A DNA stretch of 64,000 nt, taken from contig NZ_JACHJK010000003.1 of the NCBI RefSeq assembly GCF_014203595.1, positions 558,001 through 622,000 on the forward strand, read 5' to 3'. The translations under genes were made by a program, and so were the position numbers. Below, in pieces: positions 25,159 to 35,704 of the stretch (positions are counted from its first letter, which is position 1; every line of letters starts with the position of its first letter). The notes under the pieces were generated by a model that saw only the letters and a list, made by a program, of their open reading frames with translations, did not search any database and was not told the DNA's origin. Origin of the DNA: Streptomyces echinatus (GTDB taxonomy: Bacteria; Actinomycetota; Actinomycetes; Streptomycetales; Streptomycetaceae).

Positions 25159-26916
25159 TCAGTTGTAGACGCCGAACTCGTACAGCGAGTAGCCCCAGCC
25201 CGTGCCGCGGGCGGTGCCGTTGATCCGGACGTACCGGCCGGTCCCGGTGACGTCGTAGTCGTCGACGCCGCCGTTTCCGTCCGTCACGGTGCGCACGGTC
25301 TGCCAGGTCCGGCCGTCGTCGGAGGTCTGCACGGTGTACGCCTTGGCGTAGGACGCCTCCCACAGCAGCTGGACGTGGCGGAAGGTGGTGCGGGTGCCGA
25401 GGTCGACCTGGATCCACTGGGGGTCGCTCCAGTCACTGGCCCAGCGCGTGTTCCGGTTCCCGTCGACGGCGTTGGCGGCGGGGCACGGGCAGTCGCCGTA
25501 GCCCGGCTGGTAGGAGGAGGCGGTGGCGGGCTTGCCGAGAGCTATGTCGGTGCCGTTCACCACGGGCGGAACGACCCTGACGGAGCGGGTCTCCACGCCG
25601 ACGTTTCCATGGCCGTCGGTCACCTTGACGTAGACCTTCCACACGCCCGGCCGGTCCGGTGCCGTGATCTTCAGCCGGCCGCCGCCGAGGTCGGTGAACG
25701 GCAGCGGGCCGAGGTTCTTGCTCTGGTCGATGTACATGCTGTTGTCGAGGACCTCGTGGGCGAGGGGGTCCCCGTCGGGGTCGGTGGCCCTGACCGCGAG
25801 GACCAGGTCCTGGCCCGCCTGGACGGTGCCCGGGTCGCCCTCGACGGTCAGGCCGGAGACGACGGGCGGTGTGTTGTCGTGCGAGGTGTCCCCGCCGTAG
25901 GCGCGCTTGACCGCGTAGTACGAGAGTCGTCTCTGGCCGGCGGGCAGCAGGTTGAACCAGATGCCGCCGAAGTCGTACTCGGTGCCGTAGTGGAACATCG
26001 TGGCGCCCAGCGCGACGCCCTTGTGGGCGGTGACGCAGCCCCAGGCGCGGGTGTAGCCGTCGGCCTTGGCCGCGTCGCTCGGCTCCAGTGGCACGCCGTT
26101 GGCGTCGTCGGGTACCTCCCACTCGCCCGCCGGCCCCGTCTCGGTGACGATGTACGGCTTGCTGTAACCACCCTGCTGCCAGGCGGACTTGATGTCGCAG
26201 ACGGCGTTGTAGGAGTTGACGGCGTACAGGTCGAGGTCGGGGGCGTTCTTCTTGAAGTAGGGCCAGGCGCCGACCCAGGCGTCCGTGGAGGTGACCGGGT
26301 GGCCGGGGTCGACGGCGTGGACCCTCTTCGTGATGTCGTTGACGAGGGTGGTGTAGGCGTCGCGCTGGCGTTCCAGCTCGGTGCCGCCGTAGCAGTTCTG
26401 CAGTCCGAGGACCGACTCGTTGCCGACGTCCCACATCAGCACGCCGGGGTTGTCCTTGTAGGTCTGGACCCACCGGGGGAACTCGTCGAGCACCTGGTTC
26501 CTGTAGGCGGTGTCCGTCACGTAGTTGACGCAGCCGCCGCTGCCGGGACCGCCGCCGGGCTGGAGCCAGAATCCCGCGATGACCTTGATTCCGTGCGCGG
26601 CGGCGGAGTCGAACAGCGGTTTGCTGGTGGCGTCGGTGCCCCAGGTCCGGATGGTGTTGACGCCCATGGACTTCAGGTCGGGCAGGTACCTGTCGGCGTC
26701 GGCTGTGGACGGGCCCCAGGTCAGGCCCTTGATCTGGTACGGCTTTCCGTCCACGGTGAGCTGCCAGTCGCCCTGGGTGCCGGTGACCTTGACGACGCCG
26801 CCGGCCGCGTGGGCCCGGGCGGCCGGCAGGGCGGTGAGGGCGCCGAGGGTGAGGACGCCGGCGGCGAGGGGCGCGGAGAGGCGGCGCGCGCGGGTGCGGG
26901 GTGGTGGTGGGGTCAT
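25159..26916 (-). CDS. Secreted glycosidase (clan GH-A-like) with discoidin domain
   Basis: About 585 residues. After a signal peptide (RLSAPLAAGVLTLGALTALP) comes a TIM-barrel glycosidase: PYQIKGLTWGPSTADADRYL, NTIRTWG, a MWDVGNES acid/base segment and IVTETGPAGEWE, likely carrying the nucleophile glutamate. Then an Ig-like segment (DNTPPVVSGLTV) and a C-terminal F5/8-type discoidin domain (residues about 445-585: GKPATASSYQPGYGDCPCPA then NAVDGNRNTRWASDWSDPQW) that binds polysaccharide. The fold resembles GH5/GH2-type barrels; the exact family cannot be assigned. It follows the DUF1996 gene by 44 bases in the same direction. Confidence 0.8.
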   Translation of the reverse strand: MTPPPPRTRARRLSAPLAAGVLTLGALTALPAARAHAAGGVVKVTGTQGDWQLTVDGKPYQIKGLTWGPSTADADRYLPDLKSMGVNTIRTWGTDATSKPLFDSAAAHGIKVIAGFWLQPGGGPGSGGCVNYVTDTAYRNQVLDEFPRWVQTYKDNPGVLMWDVGNESVLGLQNCYGGTELERQRDAYTTLVNDITKRVHAVDPGHPVTSTDAWVGAWPYFKKNAPDLDLYAVNSYNAVCDIKSAWQQGGYSKPYIVTETGPAGEWEVPDDANGVPLEPSDAAKADGYTRAWGCVTAHKGVALGATMFHYGTEYDFGGIWFNLLPAGQRRLSYYAVKRAYGGDTSHDNTPPVVSGLTVEGDPGTVQAGQDLVLAVRATDPDGDPLAHEVLDNSMYIDQSKNLGPLPFTDLGGGRLKITAPDRPGVWKVYVKVTDGHGNVGVETRSVRVVPPVVNGTDIALGKPATASSYQPGYGDCPCPAANAVDGNRNTRWASDWSDPQWIQVDLGTRTTFRHVQLLWEASYAKAYTVQTSDDGRTWQTVRTVTDGNGGVDDYDVTGTGRYVRINGTARGTGWGYSLYEFGVYN

Positions 26917-26960
26917 GGTGGTCCGGATCTCCGTGGGGAGTGGGGGTGTGGTGGGGGCCG

Positions 26961-28034
26961 TCAGGGCAGGCGGTAGTCGGAGTTCAGGGCGGCGCCCGCC
27001 TCGGGGTGGGTCTCGTCGTAGCCGCGGGCGTCGCACTGCAGTCCGCCGACGATGCAGTGGTCGACCAGGGCCTGGAGCGTGCGGTCGTCCCAGGCGTTGA
27101 AGAAGTCGTAGTGGAAGCTGTGACCGGTGCCGCTGGCCAGCCGTACCCGTGACAGGTCGCCGTTGACGGGGAACGCCATCTTGAACTCGATCATCGGCAG
27201 CGCGACGGGGTGGTCGGTGGGGCAGACGTTGTCGTTGGTGCCGGGTTTGACGACGGGGTAGGCCATGTGGCTCTTGTGGTCGGGGGTGTCCAGGTACTTG
27301 CCGTCCCAGCAACTGGGGGCCTGGAAGCGGATGTTGAGCTGGACGTCGGCGCGGTTCGGGCAGGTCGCCGGGAACTCGGTGTTGAAGTAGCTGTCACCGC
27401 ACTCCCAGCCCTCGACGAAGCCGGGGTGGTGGCGGAACTCGTCGGCGCTCTGCATCGGGCTGCCGACGACGAACCGCAGGCCCTTGGGGAAGGGCCGGAC
27501 GCCGGTGTAGTCGGTGACGCCGGTCTTGTAATAGATGACCTGCGGGCCGAGGGGCAGGATCGGCTTGTCCCCGTTGTACAGGGTGGGCATCCAGTAGCCG
27601 GACAGGTCTCCGGGGGCCTTGCAGGTGGTGGTGCCGGCACTCAGTGAGGCGGTCGTGCTCCCGGCGTAGGTGGTGGTGTTGCCCATGAACGTGTGGTCGT
27701 GGGACTTGCCGGGCTGCTGTGGATAGACGATCGGGTCGTCGGGCTTGGTGTGGCTGACCGCGCAGTTGGCCTGGAACTCGTGGAAGTAGCGGTGCGGCGG
27801 GTTCTGTGTGGACGGGGTGACGCCGGTGACGGGCGGGTTGGCGGGGATGTAGCCGTCGCCGTCGGGGTCCTCGGGTGAGGCGGCCGTCGACAGGGCCATG
27901 GTGTGGCCGGGGTGCGCGGCCGGCACCGTGGCGCCGGGCGTGGACGAGGCGGCGACCGAGGTGACACCGAACGAGGCGAGCACCAGGGCGGAGGTGATCA
28001 GCGCGCCTGAGAGGAACTTGGATCTCCGTGACAT
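26961..28034 (-). CDS. Secreted DUF1996 protein
   Basis: 357 residues with a signal peptide (FLSGALITSALVLASFGVTS). The DUF1996 core includes FHEFQANCAVSHTKPDDPIV, a PGKSHDHTFMGN motif, GYWMPTLYNGDKPILP, AYYKTG-like IYYKTGVTD and C-terminal FHYDFFNAW. The histidine-rich SHDH motif suggests metal binding. GAGGAG lies before ATG 28034. It is first in a likely two-gene operon with the glycosidase, downstream of a perfect 14-bp palindrome. DUF1996 proteins are found next to CAZymes but have no firm biochemical role. Confidence 0.85.
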   Translation of the reverse strand: MSRRSKFLSGALITSALVLASFGVTSVAASSTPGATVPAAHPGHTMALSTAASPEDPDGDGYIPANPPVTGVTPSTQNPPHRYFHEFQANCAVSHTKPDDPIVYPQQPGKSHDHTFMGNTTTYAGSTTASLSAGTTTCKAPGDLSGYWMPTLYNGDKPILPLGPQVIYYKTGVTDYTGVRPFPKGLRFVVGSPMQSADEFRHHPGFVEGWECGDSYFNTEFPATCPNRADVQLNIRFQAPSCWDGKYLDTPDHKSHMAYPVVKPGTNDNVCPTDHPVALPMIEFKMAFPVNGDLSRVRLASGTGHSFHYDFFNAWDDRTLQALVDHCIVGGLQCDARGYDETHPEAGAALNSDYRLP

Positions 28035-28330
28035 GGGGGCTCCTCGACGGGAGGGGAAGGAGAAGTCGTACGGAGTTGGGAGAGCGCTCTCCACCGCTGG
28101 AGTGTTGGGGCGGCGACGGGAGGGTGTCAAGGGAAACCGACAAACAATCAGGGGACGACCTTCGCTCACTTCTCGAAGGCGCGGCAGACGAAATGACGGC
28201 CAATCAGGCGTCGGGGCGCGGGAATTCGGTCGCAACTCTTGACGCGTCGTTCACGCCAATGAAGCATCCAACGTCAAGAGAGCGCTCCCTCACCCCACTT
28301 CGTTCATTTACTGAACAAGGAGAGCCGCGC
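28035..28330. promoter_or_regulatory. Divergent promoter region of the carbohydrate locus
   Basis: About 300 bases between DUF1996 (minus) and the beta-helix gene (plus). GGAGAGCGCTCTCC at 28079-28092 is a perfect 14-base palindrome near the DUF1996 start; GAGAGCGCTCCC at 28278-28289 lies 42 bases before the beta-helix gene. Both resemble the CebR-type sites TGGGAGCGCTCCCA and the site upstream of the local LacI gene. Confidence 0.72.
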
Positions 28331-30133
<1,803 letters not shown>

Positions 30134-30142
30134 CAGGCGGTC

Positions 30143-30173
30143 GGGCTCGGCCCCGGGCAGCCGGGCCGAGCCC
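30143..30173 (+). terminator. Terminator of the beta-helix gene
   Basis: GGGCTCGGCCC and GGGCCGAGCCC pair perfectly (11 bp) around a nine-base loop, ten bases after the stop codon at 30133. Confidence 0.78.
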
Positions 30174-30298
30174 TTGCCCCCCGTCAGCGGCCCGGCGGCC
30201 CGGCGGTTCGGGGCACCCGGCACCGTGGCTACTCGGCGGAGGGGTGCCCGTCAATGTCCCGGAGCGACGACAGCATTGCGGAGGTCTCTGAGCGGTCG

Positions 30299-30829
30299 TC
30301 ATCCTCGTGACCTGCGCCCATGCATCCGTGCCCGCCGCTTGCCCACCCGGGCTCGGGCGGCGCCGAGAGTCATCCGCGTCAGGACGGTGCTCAACTTGCC
30401 CAAGCGCCATGCCTTCCCGTACTGGACGGCCAGGAAGACGCGAGTCGCGAACGTGTCAGGGTCGTCGAGGCCCCGCGTCCGCTCGGCGGCGTCGGCGACC
30501 CGCTCCAACAGGGCGATCGCTTCCGCGCGGCGGCCCGTCCTCCCGTAGATCCCGGCCAGGGCGAAGCACACATCCATCGTGCCGGGGTGGTCAGGACCCA
30601 CCGTCCGCCCGGCGACGGCGCCTTCCAGCAGGGCGGTCGCTTCCTCGGCGCGCCCTGTCCTCTCGTAGGCGAAGGCTTGGTCGGCGCGGGCCATCAGGGT
30701 TTCGGGATGGTCCGGGCCCAGGGTCCGCTCGTAGCCGGCCACGACGTGGTCCAGCAGCGCGGTCGCCTCATCGAGACGCCCTGTCTCCGCGCAGGCGATC
30801 CTTTTGGCACTGCCACGACGCCCGGCCAC
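30299..30829 (-). pseudogene. TPR (kinesin light chain-type) fragment
   Basis: The frame carries about three TPR units of the tetratricopeptide_10/12 type (TGRLDEATALLDHVVAGYER, then LGPDHPETL; GRRAEAIALLERVADA). It opens at a GTG without a ribosome site and lacks the AAA/NB-ARC or other domains that such tails normally accompany. It is probably a piece of a larger protein, bounded upstream by a simple repeat. A short intact TPR gene is possible. Confidence 0.55.
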
Positions 30830-30859
30830 CGCACCGGCCCGAACCGGCCGCGCACGGCA

Positions 30860-30916
<57 letters not shown>

Positions 30917-30981
30917 CGGGACGCGAGAGCCGGTCGGGCGACCGGGGAGGGAAAGTATGAATGTCGCGGTACCGTGGAAAT

Positions 30982-31353
30982 ATGAGCCGCCACCCGGACC
31001 GCGACCAGATCCGGATCGAGAGCGTCCTGTCCGCGCTGGGCAGCCCCGTACGACTCTCCGTCATCCGTGTGCTCGACGCGGGCGGGGAGCACAACTGCGG
31101 CAGCGTACTGGGAATCCTGGGGATCACCGCCAAGTCGACCATGACACATCACTGGCGCGTCCTGCGCGAGAGCGGCGTCATCTGGCAGCACCCGTCCGGC
31201 AGGGAGAACCTGCTCTCCCTGCGGCGCGACGACCTCGACGCGCGCTACCCGGGACTCCTGGACGCGATCCTGACGGGGGTCGTCGACGACGAAGCGCTGG
31301 AAAAGGGGTCGCCTTCCCCGTCCGCCGGCGTCCGGGCCCGCTCCGACAGCTGA
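30982..31353 (+). CDS. ArsR-type HTH transcriptional regulator
   Basis: 123 residues. The winged helix reads VLSALGSPVRLSVIRVLD, then CGSVLGILGITAKSTMTHHW and RVLRESGVIWQHPSGRENLL, ending with the frequent LRRDDLDARYPGLLDAIL. The metal-binding cysteine pair of true ArsR sensors is not present. ATG 30982 is preferred over the in-frame ATG 30961. Related Streptomyces regulators usually sit beside an MFS or oxidoreductase gene; none remains here. Confidence 0.87.
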   Translation: MSRHPDRDQIRIESVLSALGSPVRLSVIRVLDAGGEHNCGSVLGILGITAKSTMTHHWRVLRESGVIWQHPSGRENLLSLRRDDLDARYPGLLDAILTGVVDDEALEKGSPSPSAGVRARSDS

Positions 31354-31769
31354 CCCGCGCGACGAGGAACGGCGGGGTTCGGACGAGAGGCACCGAGGAA
31401 AGTCTCGCCGTCACCCCGGAGTTCCGCACGCGCCTGCCCGCCGTCTCCGCGTCGGCACTCCTCCTTCCGCCTCCGGGACGGAACCGCGGCTCCGCGCCGC
31501 CGCCGCACTGCGCGACGAGCCGCTGACACTCCACGCGGTCGTTCCGTGCCCTGAGGGATCCGCGGCACGCCAGCCCATTTCCGCACAATCAGACGGCCAC
31601 GCAAGCCGCCTCCGGCCGTCGAGGCGGCAAGCTCCTCGCGGAGCAGGCCGGTTGGCCGCCGATAGTTCCGCGCTATCCCCGAATGCCATCATCCGCTGAC
31701 CCGTTGGCCTGCCCGAGACTCACTGGCAACCGATCGTTCAACCCCACAGGACGAGAAGGAGCCACCCCC
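31354..31769. other. Snapalysin upstream region with LysR-type box
   Basis: About 415 bases without a convincing gene. GATAG (31661-31665) and CTATC (31673-31677) form an inverted repeat with T-N11-A geometry, as in LysR-regulator sites. It lies about 90 bases before the snapalysin ATG. No LysR gene or fragment was found between the ArsR and snapalysin genes, although snpR usually occupies this place. Confidence 0.6.
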
Positions 31770-32462
31770 ATGGCGTCGTTCCGCAGCAACACCGGGTCGC
31801 GGTACTCCAGAAGACTTCCGGCCCTCGCGCTCGGTCTCGGTCTGGCCACCGCCGCACTGGGCACCGCGAGCCCCGCGACCGCCCAGAACCCCACCGCGGC
31901 CCCCACCCACACCAGCACCGCGGCCGCTTACACAGGCTCGTCCGAGAGCTCCGGCAACAAGGCGTTCTACGACGCCGTGCTGAAGTCGGTCGCCGAGCGG
32001 CAGGCCGCCCATCCCTCCCTGAAGGTGGTGACCGTCTACTACAACGCCTCCTCGGCCCCCAGCTTCCGCTCCCAGATATCGAGCTCGGCCTCGATATGGA
32101 ACAGCTCCGTGTCGAACGTAAAGCTCCAGGCGACCTCGGGCACGGGTGACTTCGCCTACTACGAGGGCAACGACTCGCGCGGGTCCTACGCCTCCACCAA
32201 CGGGCACGGCCGCGGCTACATCTTCCTGGACTACGCGCAGAACCAGCAGTACGACTCCGTCCGGGTCGCCGCCCACGAGACCGGACACGTGCTGGGCCTG
32301 CCCGACCACTACAGCGGACCGTGCAGCGAACTGATGTCCGGTGGCGGGCCCGGCACGTCCTGCACCAACCGGTACCCGAACGCCACCGAGCGCGCCCGGG
32401 TCAACCAGCTGTGGGTCAACGGCCTGGCCAAGGCGCTCGCGCAGGTGAGCAAGGCGGGCTGA
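31770..32462 (+). CDS. snpA: Snapalysin (small zinc metalloprotease, M7)
   Basis: About 230 residues: signal peptide ([20 protein letters not shown]), short propeptide, then the mature protease. The zinc site is [16 protein letters not shown] (HExxHxxGxxD), followed by the Met-turn-like [11 protein letters not shown] and a disulfide with [19 protein letters not shown] lies upstream of ATG 31770. Snapalysin is a secreted milk-hydrolysing protease of Streptomyces. Its usual divergent LysR activator gene snpR is absent, though a LysR-type box remains upstream. Confidence 0.93.
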   Translation: MASFRSNTGSRYSRRLPALALGLGLATAALGTASPATAQNPTAAPTHTSTAAAYTGSSESSGNKAFYDAVLKSVAERQAAHPSLKVVTVYYNASSAPSFRSQISSSASIWNSSVSNVKLQATSGTGDFAYYEGNDSRGSYASTNGHGRGYIFLDYAQNQQYDSVRVAAHETGHVLGLPDHYSGPCSELMSGGGPGTSCTNRYPNATERARVNQLWVNGLAKALAQVSKAG

Positions 32463-32626
32463 CGCCGGTGGGCACGACAGGCTGAGCTCCCCCACGGCCG
32501 GCCCGTCACCACGGTACGGACCGCGGCGCGCCGATCCGCGGTCCGTACCACCTCCGGGCAGGACGGCACGGCGCCGGAACCGGCCCGGGGTACCTCGGCG
32601 GCCCCGCCGCCGATAGGCTCGGCGTC

Positions 32627-32878
32627 GTGACGGGCACACGAGAGCAGACCCCGCCGGCGACGGACGCGGGGACCGCGGCCTGCGCGGCGGCGTTCCTGAA
32701 GGGCCAGGAGATCACGACAACGGGCTGCGGGCGCTGCGGTACGGAGATCTCCGGGGTGAACGGCCGCTACGCGTGCGGGAACTGCGGGTGGGTCAACCAC
32801 TGGTCCGAGGGACACACGGAGCTGCCGGCCTACGATCCGGTCGGTGACTTCCCGATGGACGAGCCCCCGAGTACGTGA
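32627..32878 (+). CDS. Small zinc-ribbon protein
   Basis: 83 residues. TGCGRCGTEISGVNGRYACG then NCG gives two CxxC knuckles, a zinc ribbon. The rest is acidic. GTG 32627 follows a GATAGGCT-like -10 region at 32612, so the message may be leaderless. Function unknown; such proteins may bind nucleic acid or a protein partner. Confidence 0.68.
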   Translation: MTGTREQTPPATDAGTAACAAAFLKGQEITTTGCGRCGTEISGVNGRYACGNCGWVNHWSEGHTELPAYDPVGDFPMDEPPST

Positions 32879-32908
32879 CGTTCGGCGGGCGTTGTCAGGC
32901 CCGTCGGT

Positions 32909-33265
32909 TCACTCCGGATGCGCCACCGCGTCCTTCTGCAGCTGAACGGCCGCTATCAGGCTCAGCCGCGGCTCCGCCCGGCGCAGCGCCTTCAGTGCCG
33001 CGATCGAGGCGATGTCGCCGGTGAAGCCGACGGCGGACAGCTGGGACCGCACCCAGCTCGCCCGCACCTGGGTCTCGGTGGCGGCGGCCGTGGACTCGAC
33101 AAGGGCGAGGGCACGTTCGAGGCCCGGGCGTTCCTCCGGCGTGGTGTCGGCCAGCGCCTGACGAAGAGCCGACGTGACCAGATCCGCATCCCGGATGAGC
33201 AGTACGGCGTCGTGCTTCCCGGCCAGTCCCGCGATTGCCTTCATGCGGATCACTATGGTCGTCAT
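32909..33265 (-). CDS. Hypothetical protein
   Basis: About 118 residues, mostly helical (SALRQALADTTPEERPGLER and RASWVRSQLSAVGFTGDIAS), with no recognised domain, signal or membrane segment. ATG 33265 has AAGGG a few bases upstream; ATG 33244 is an alternative. It has its own short leader and no clear operon partner; the TetR gene starts well upstream on the same strand. Confidence rests on coding bias only. Confidence 0.55.
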   Translation of the reverse strand: MTTIVIRMKAIAGLAGKHDAVLLIRDADLVTSALRQALADTTPEERPGLERALALVESTAAATETQVRASWVRSQLSAVGFTGDIASIAALKALRRAEPRLSLIAAVQLQKDAVAHPE

Positions 33266-33382
33266 GATCCCTTGCGGCCAAGGAATTTGAGGAGTCTCAG
33301 AGACTCCGTGCCTGGCCAGGCCTTCGCCCGATACCCCTCAGTCCCCATGGGATTTCGGACAACTCCGTTCCGGTGCGCGCTT

Positions 33383-33997
33383 TCATGCCCGGTGTGGACC
33401 GAGCAGGCGGTCGAGAGCCCGCCGGGCACGGTCGACGGCGTCCGGGGCCGCGAAGAGCTGGATCTCCTGGTTCAGCGCCATGAACAGGCCGATCAGCTCG
33501 AACACCGTCTGCTCCGGGTCGCTGCCCGCCGGCAGGTCGCCCGCCGCCACGGCCGTACGCACCTCGGCGGCAAGGCGGCGCCGCCAGGCCCGGTACATCC
33601 GGGCCACGGATTCGCGGACGGGGCCGCCGCGGGCGTCGAACTCGACGGAAGCCGTGGTGAAGAAGCATCCGCCGGGGAAGACGTCGCGCGCGGTGTCCAG
33701 GTAGGCGATCCAGGCGTCGCAGACGGCCCGCAGGCGGGGCAGGCCCGGCTCCCTGTCCGCAGCGGGCTCCCACACCAGCCGGGAGAACGCCGCGGCGGCT
33801 CCGTCCAGCGTCGCCAGCTGGAGTGTCTCCTTGGTGCCGAAGTGCCCGAGGACCCCCGCCTTGCTCATCCCGAGGTCGGCGGCCAGGCGCCCGATGGTGA
33901 GCCCTTCGAGGCCGTCGCTCGACGCGAGGGCGATGCCGCGCTCGACGATGCGCTCCCGCGTTCTGCGGGCTTCGGCTGCGGAGTTACGAGGGCTCAT
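33383..33997 (-). CDS. TetR-family regulator
   Basis: About 204 residues. The N-terminal helix-turn-helix (RERIVERGIALASSDGLEGL, then IGRLAADLGMSKAGVLGHFG) and the YerO-like C-terminal FPGGCFFTTASVEFDARGGP region are clear. It diverges from a KAS III gene, and ACCGATCGGT (34036-34045) lies between their starts. It probably represses both; the ligand may be a fatty-acid-type or other hydrophobic compound, by inference from the neighbour. Confidence 0.9.
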   Translation of the reverse strand: MSPRNSAAEARRTRERIVERGIALASSDGLEGLTIGRLAADLGMSKAGVLGHFGTKETLQLATLDGAAAAFSRLVWEPAADREPGLPRLRAVCDAWIAYLDTARDVFPGGCFFTTASVEFDARGGPVRESVARMYRAWRRRLAAEVRTAVAAGDLPAGSDPEQTVFELIGLFMALNQEIQLFAAPDAVDRARRALDRLLGPHRA

Positions 33998-34035
33998 GCC
34001 CTCATCGTAGCGAGTGGCCCACCATTTAGCTTCCG

Positions 34036-34045
34036 ACCGATCGGT
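34036..34045. promoter_or_regulatory. Palindrome between TetR and KAS III genes
   Basis: ACCGATCGGT is a perfect 10-base palindrome in the 92-bp divergent gap, overlapping a probable KAS III -10 region (TATATT follows at 34050-34055). It is the likely TetR operator. Confidence 0.6.
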
Positions 34046-34089
34046 TGCTATATTCCGGGGCACCTGATGCCGAGCCGAGGAGAGCAGCT

Positions 34090-35046
34090 GTGCGTTCCGC
34101 CATGCCGGGAAGCCGTATCACCGCCCTGGGCCACCACCAGCCGACACGTGTCCTCACCAATGACGACCTGGCCACCATGGTCGACACCAGCGACGAGTGG
34201 ATCCGGCGCCGGACCGGGATCGCCACCCGCCGCATCGCCGCCCCCGACGAGTCCGTCACCGACATGGCGGCGGCCGCCGCGGGCAAGGCGCTGGCCGCGT
34301 CGGGGCTGGAGCCCGCCGACATCGGACTGATCACCGTGGCGACCTGCACGGCCGTCGACCGCTGCCCCTCGATCGCCGCCCAAGTCGCCGAGCGCCTCGG
34401 CCTGCCCTCCCCCGTGGCCTTCGACCTCAACAACGGATGCGCCGGCTTCTGCACCGCGCTCGCCTGCGCGGACCACTCGATCCGGGCGGGTGCCGCCCGG
34501 CACGCCCTGGTCATCGGCGCCGAGAAGATGTCCGACGTCACCGACTGGACCGACCGCCGCAGCTGCGTCCTGCTCGGCGACGGAGCGGGCGCCGCCGTGC
34601 TCAGCGCCTCCGCCGACGCCGGGATCGGCCCGGTCTGCTGGGGCTCGGACCCCACCCGCGGCGATGCCGTCCGCCTCGTCGACGACTGGCACCCGCGGTT
34701 CGCCCAGGAGGGCCAGACGGTCTTCCGCTGGGCCACCGGCGAACTCCCCGCGATCGCCCGGGAAGCCTGCGCACGGGCCGGCCTGGAACCGGCCGAACTG
34801 GCCGGTGTGGTCACCCACCAGGCGAACCTGCGCATCATCGACGCCGTCGTACGGCAACTCGGTCTCGCCGAGAGCGCGGTGATCGCCCACGACGTCGTCG
34901 AGTCGGGCAACACGTCCGCCGCGTCCGTACCGCTCGCCCTGTCCAAGCTCACCGAACGCGGTGAACTCCGCACCGGCGCCCCGGTCCTGCTCCTCGCCTT
35001 CGGCGGCGGACTGTCCTGGGCCGGCCAGGTCATCACCTGCCCCTGA
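34090..35046 (+). CDS. Beta-ketoacyl-ACP synthase III-like (FabH family)
   Basis: 318 residues. The catalytic triad of KAS III is complete: C117 in NNGCAGFC, H243 in THQANL and N274 in SGNTS. The family ending LLLAFGGGLSWAGQVI is present. GTG 34090 follows GAGGAG by six bases. KAS III condenses an acyl-CoA with malonyl-ACP to start fatty-acid or polyketide chains. It is alone, without FabF or ACP genes, and diverges from a TetR regulator, so it is an accessory copy rather than the housekeeping fabH. Confidence 0.9.
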   Translation: MRSAMPGSRITALGHHQPTRVLTNDDLATMVDTSDEWIRRRTGIATRRIAAPDESVTDMAAAAAGKALAASGLEPADIGLITVATCTAVDRCPSIAAQVAERLGLPSPVAFDLNNGCAGFCTALACADHSIRAGAARHALVIGAEKMSDVTDWTDRRSCVLLGDGAGAAVLSASADAGIGPVCWGSDPTRGDAVRLVDDWHPRFAQEGQTVFRWATGELPAIAREACARAGLEPAELAGVVTHQANLRIIDAVVRQLGLAESAVIAHDVVESGNTSAASVPLALSKLTERGELRTGAPVLLLAFGGGLSWAGQVITCP

Positions 35047-35119
35047 CGCGGTACCGGCGGGTCAGGGGTACGGCCGCCCCGGCCCCCGCGCGGCGACGGG
35101 GTCCAGGGGCGGCGCCTCG

Positions 35120-35704
35120 TCACCGCAGCGTCTTCGCCCCGCTCGGAGGACGGGCCGCACGGTGGTTCAGCGAGCGGTTCAGCAGGACCCGGGCCCGTTC
35201 GAACGCCCGGGAGCGCATGCGCCTCCAGTCCGCGAGTTCGACGCGGTGCATGCGGCGCACGGAAGCCAGCTCGACCCCGCGGTAGGTGGCTTCGGGTTCG
35301 AGGTTGCCGACGATCGTCGAGACACGGAACCAGGCCCGCTGATCGCCGTAGAGGGTGCGCTGGGCGGCGGCGAGGCAGCCGTCCGTGTGCGCGCGTACCC
35401 GGTACCCGGTGGGCAGCGAGACCGACAGCTCGGCGGGGCCGGCGCCGAAGAGCGCCTCGCCGACCCGGCGCTGCTCGGCCTCGCCGCGCTGTCGCCCGCC
35501 GGGGCGCGGCGGTGTCAGTCCCTGGCGTTCGAGGCACCGGTCGGTGAGGTAGAGCTGCGCGGCCTTGATGGTGTCGTCCGCGGACAGCTCGATCCGGCCG
35601 GTCCGGTCGGTTCGGCCGGCACACCCGGACACCCAGCCCAGCAGACAGAGTGCGACGAGCACCGCGGGTACCGGCCGCAGCGGACGGGCAGGACGGGACG
35701 GCAT
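35120..35704 (-). CDS. Putative lipoprotein
   Basis: About 194 residues. A signal with lipobox (VLVALCLLGWVSGC) predicts lipidation at the cysteine. The mature part has a central DRCLERQGLTPP segment and later TDGCLAAAQRTLYGD, recurring cysteine positions of actinobacterial lipoproteins of unknown function. ATG 35704 is preferred to the upstream ATG at 35719. It is convergent to the KAS III gene. Confidence 0.7.
   Translation of the reverse strand: MPSRPARPLRPVPAVLVALCLLGWVSGCAGRTDRTGRIELSADDTIKAAQLYLTDRCLERQGLTPPRPGGRQRGEAEQRRVGEALFGAGPAELSVSLPTGYRVRAHTDGCLAAAQRTLYGDQRAWFRVSTIVGNLEPEATYRGVELASVRRMHRVELADWRRMRSRAFERARVLLNRSLNHRAARPPSGAKTLR

Noticed and set aside
25144..26976. Long plus-strand frame opposite the glycosidase gene
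   Set aside because: Same reason: the minus-strand protein has a signal peptide and recognisable domains.
31354..31660. Residual snpR (LysR) gene
   Set aside because: Read in all frames; no helix-turn-helix or effector-domain segments were found.
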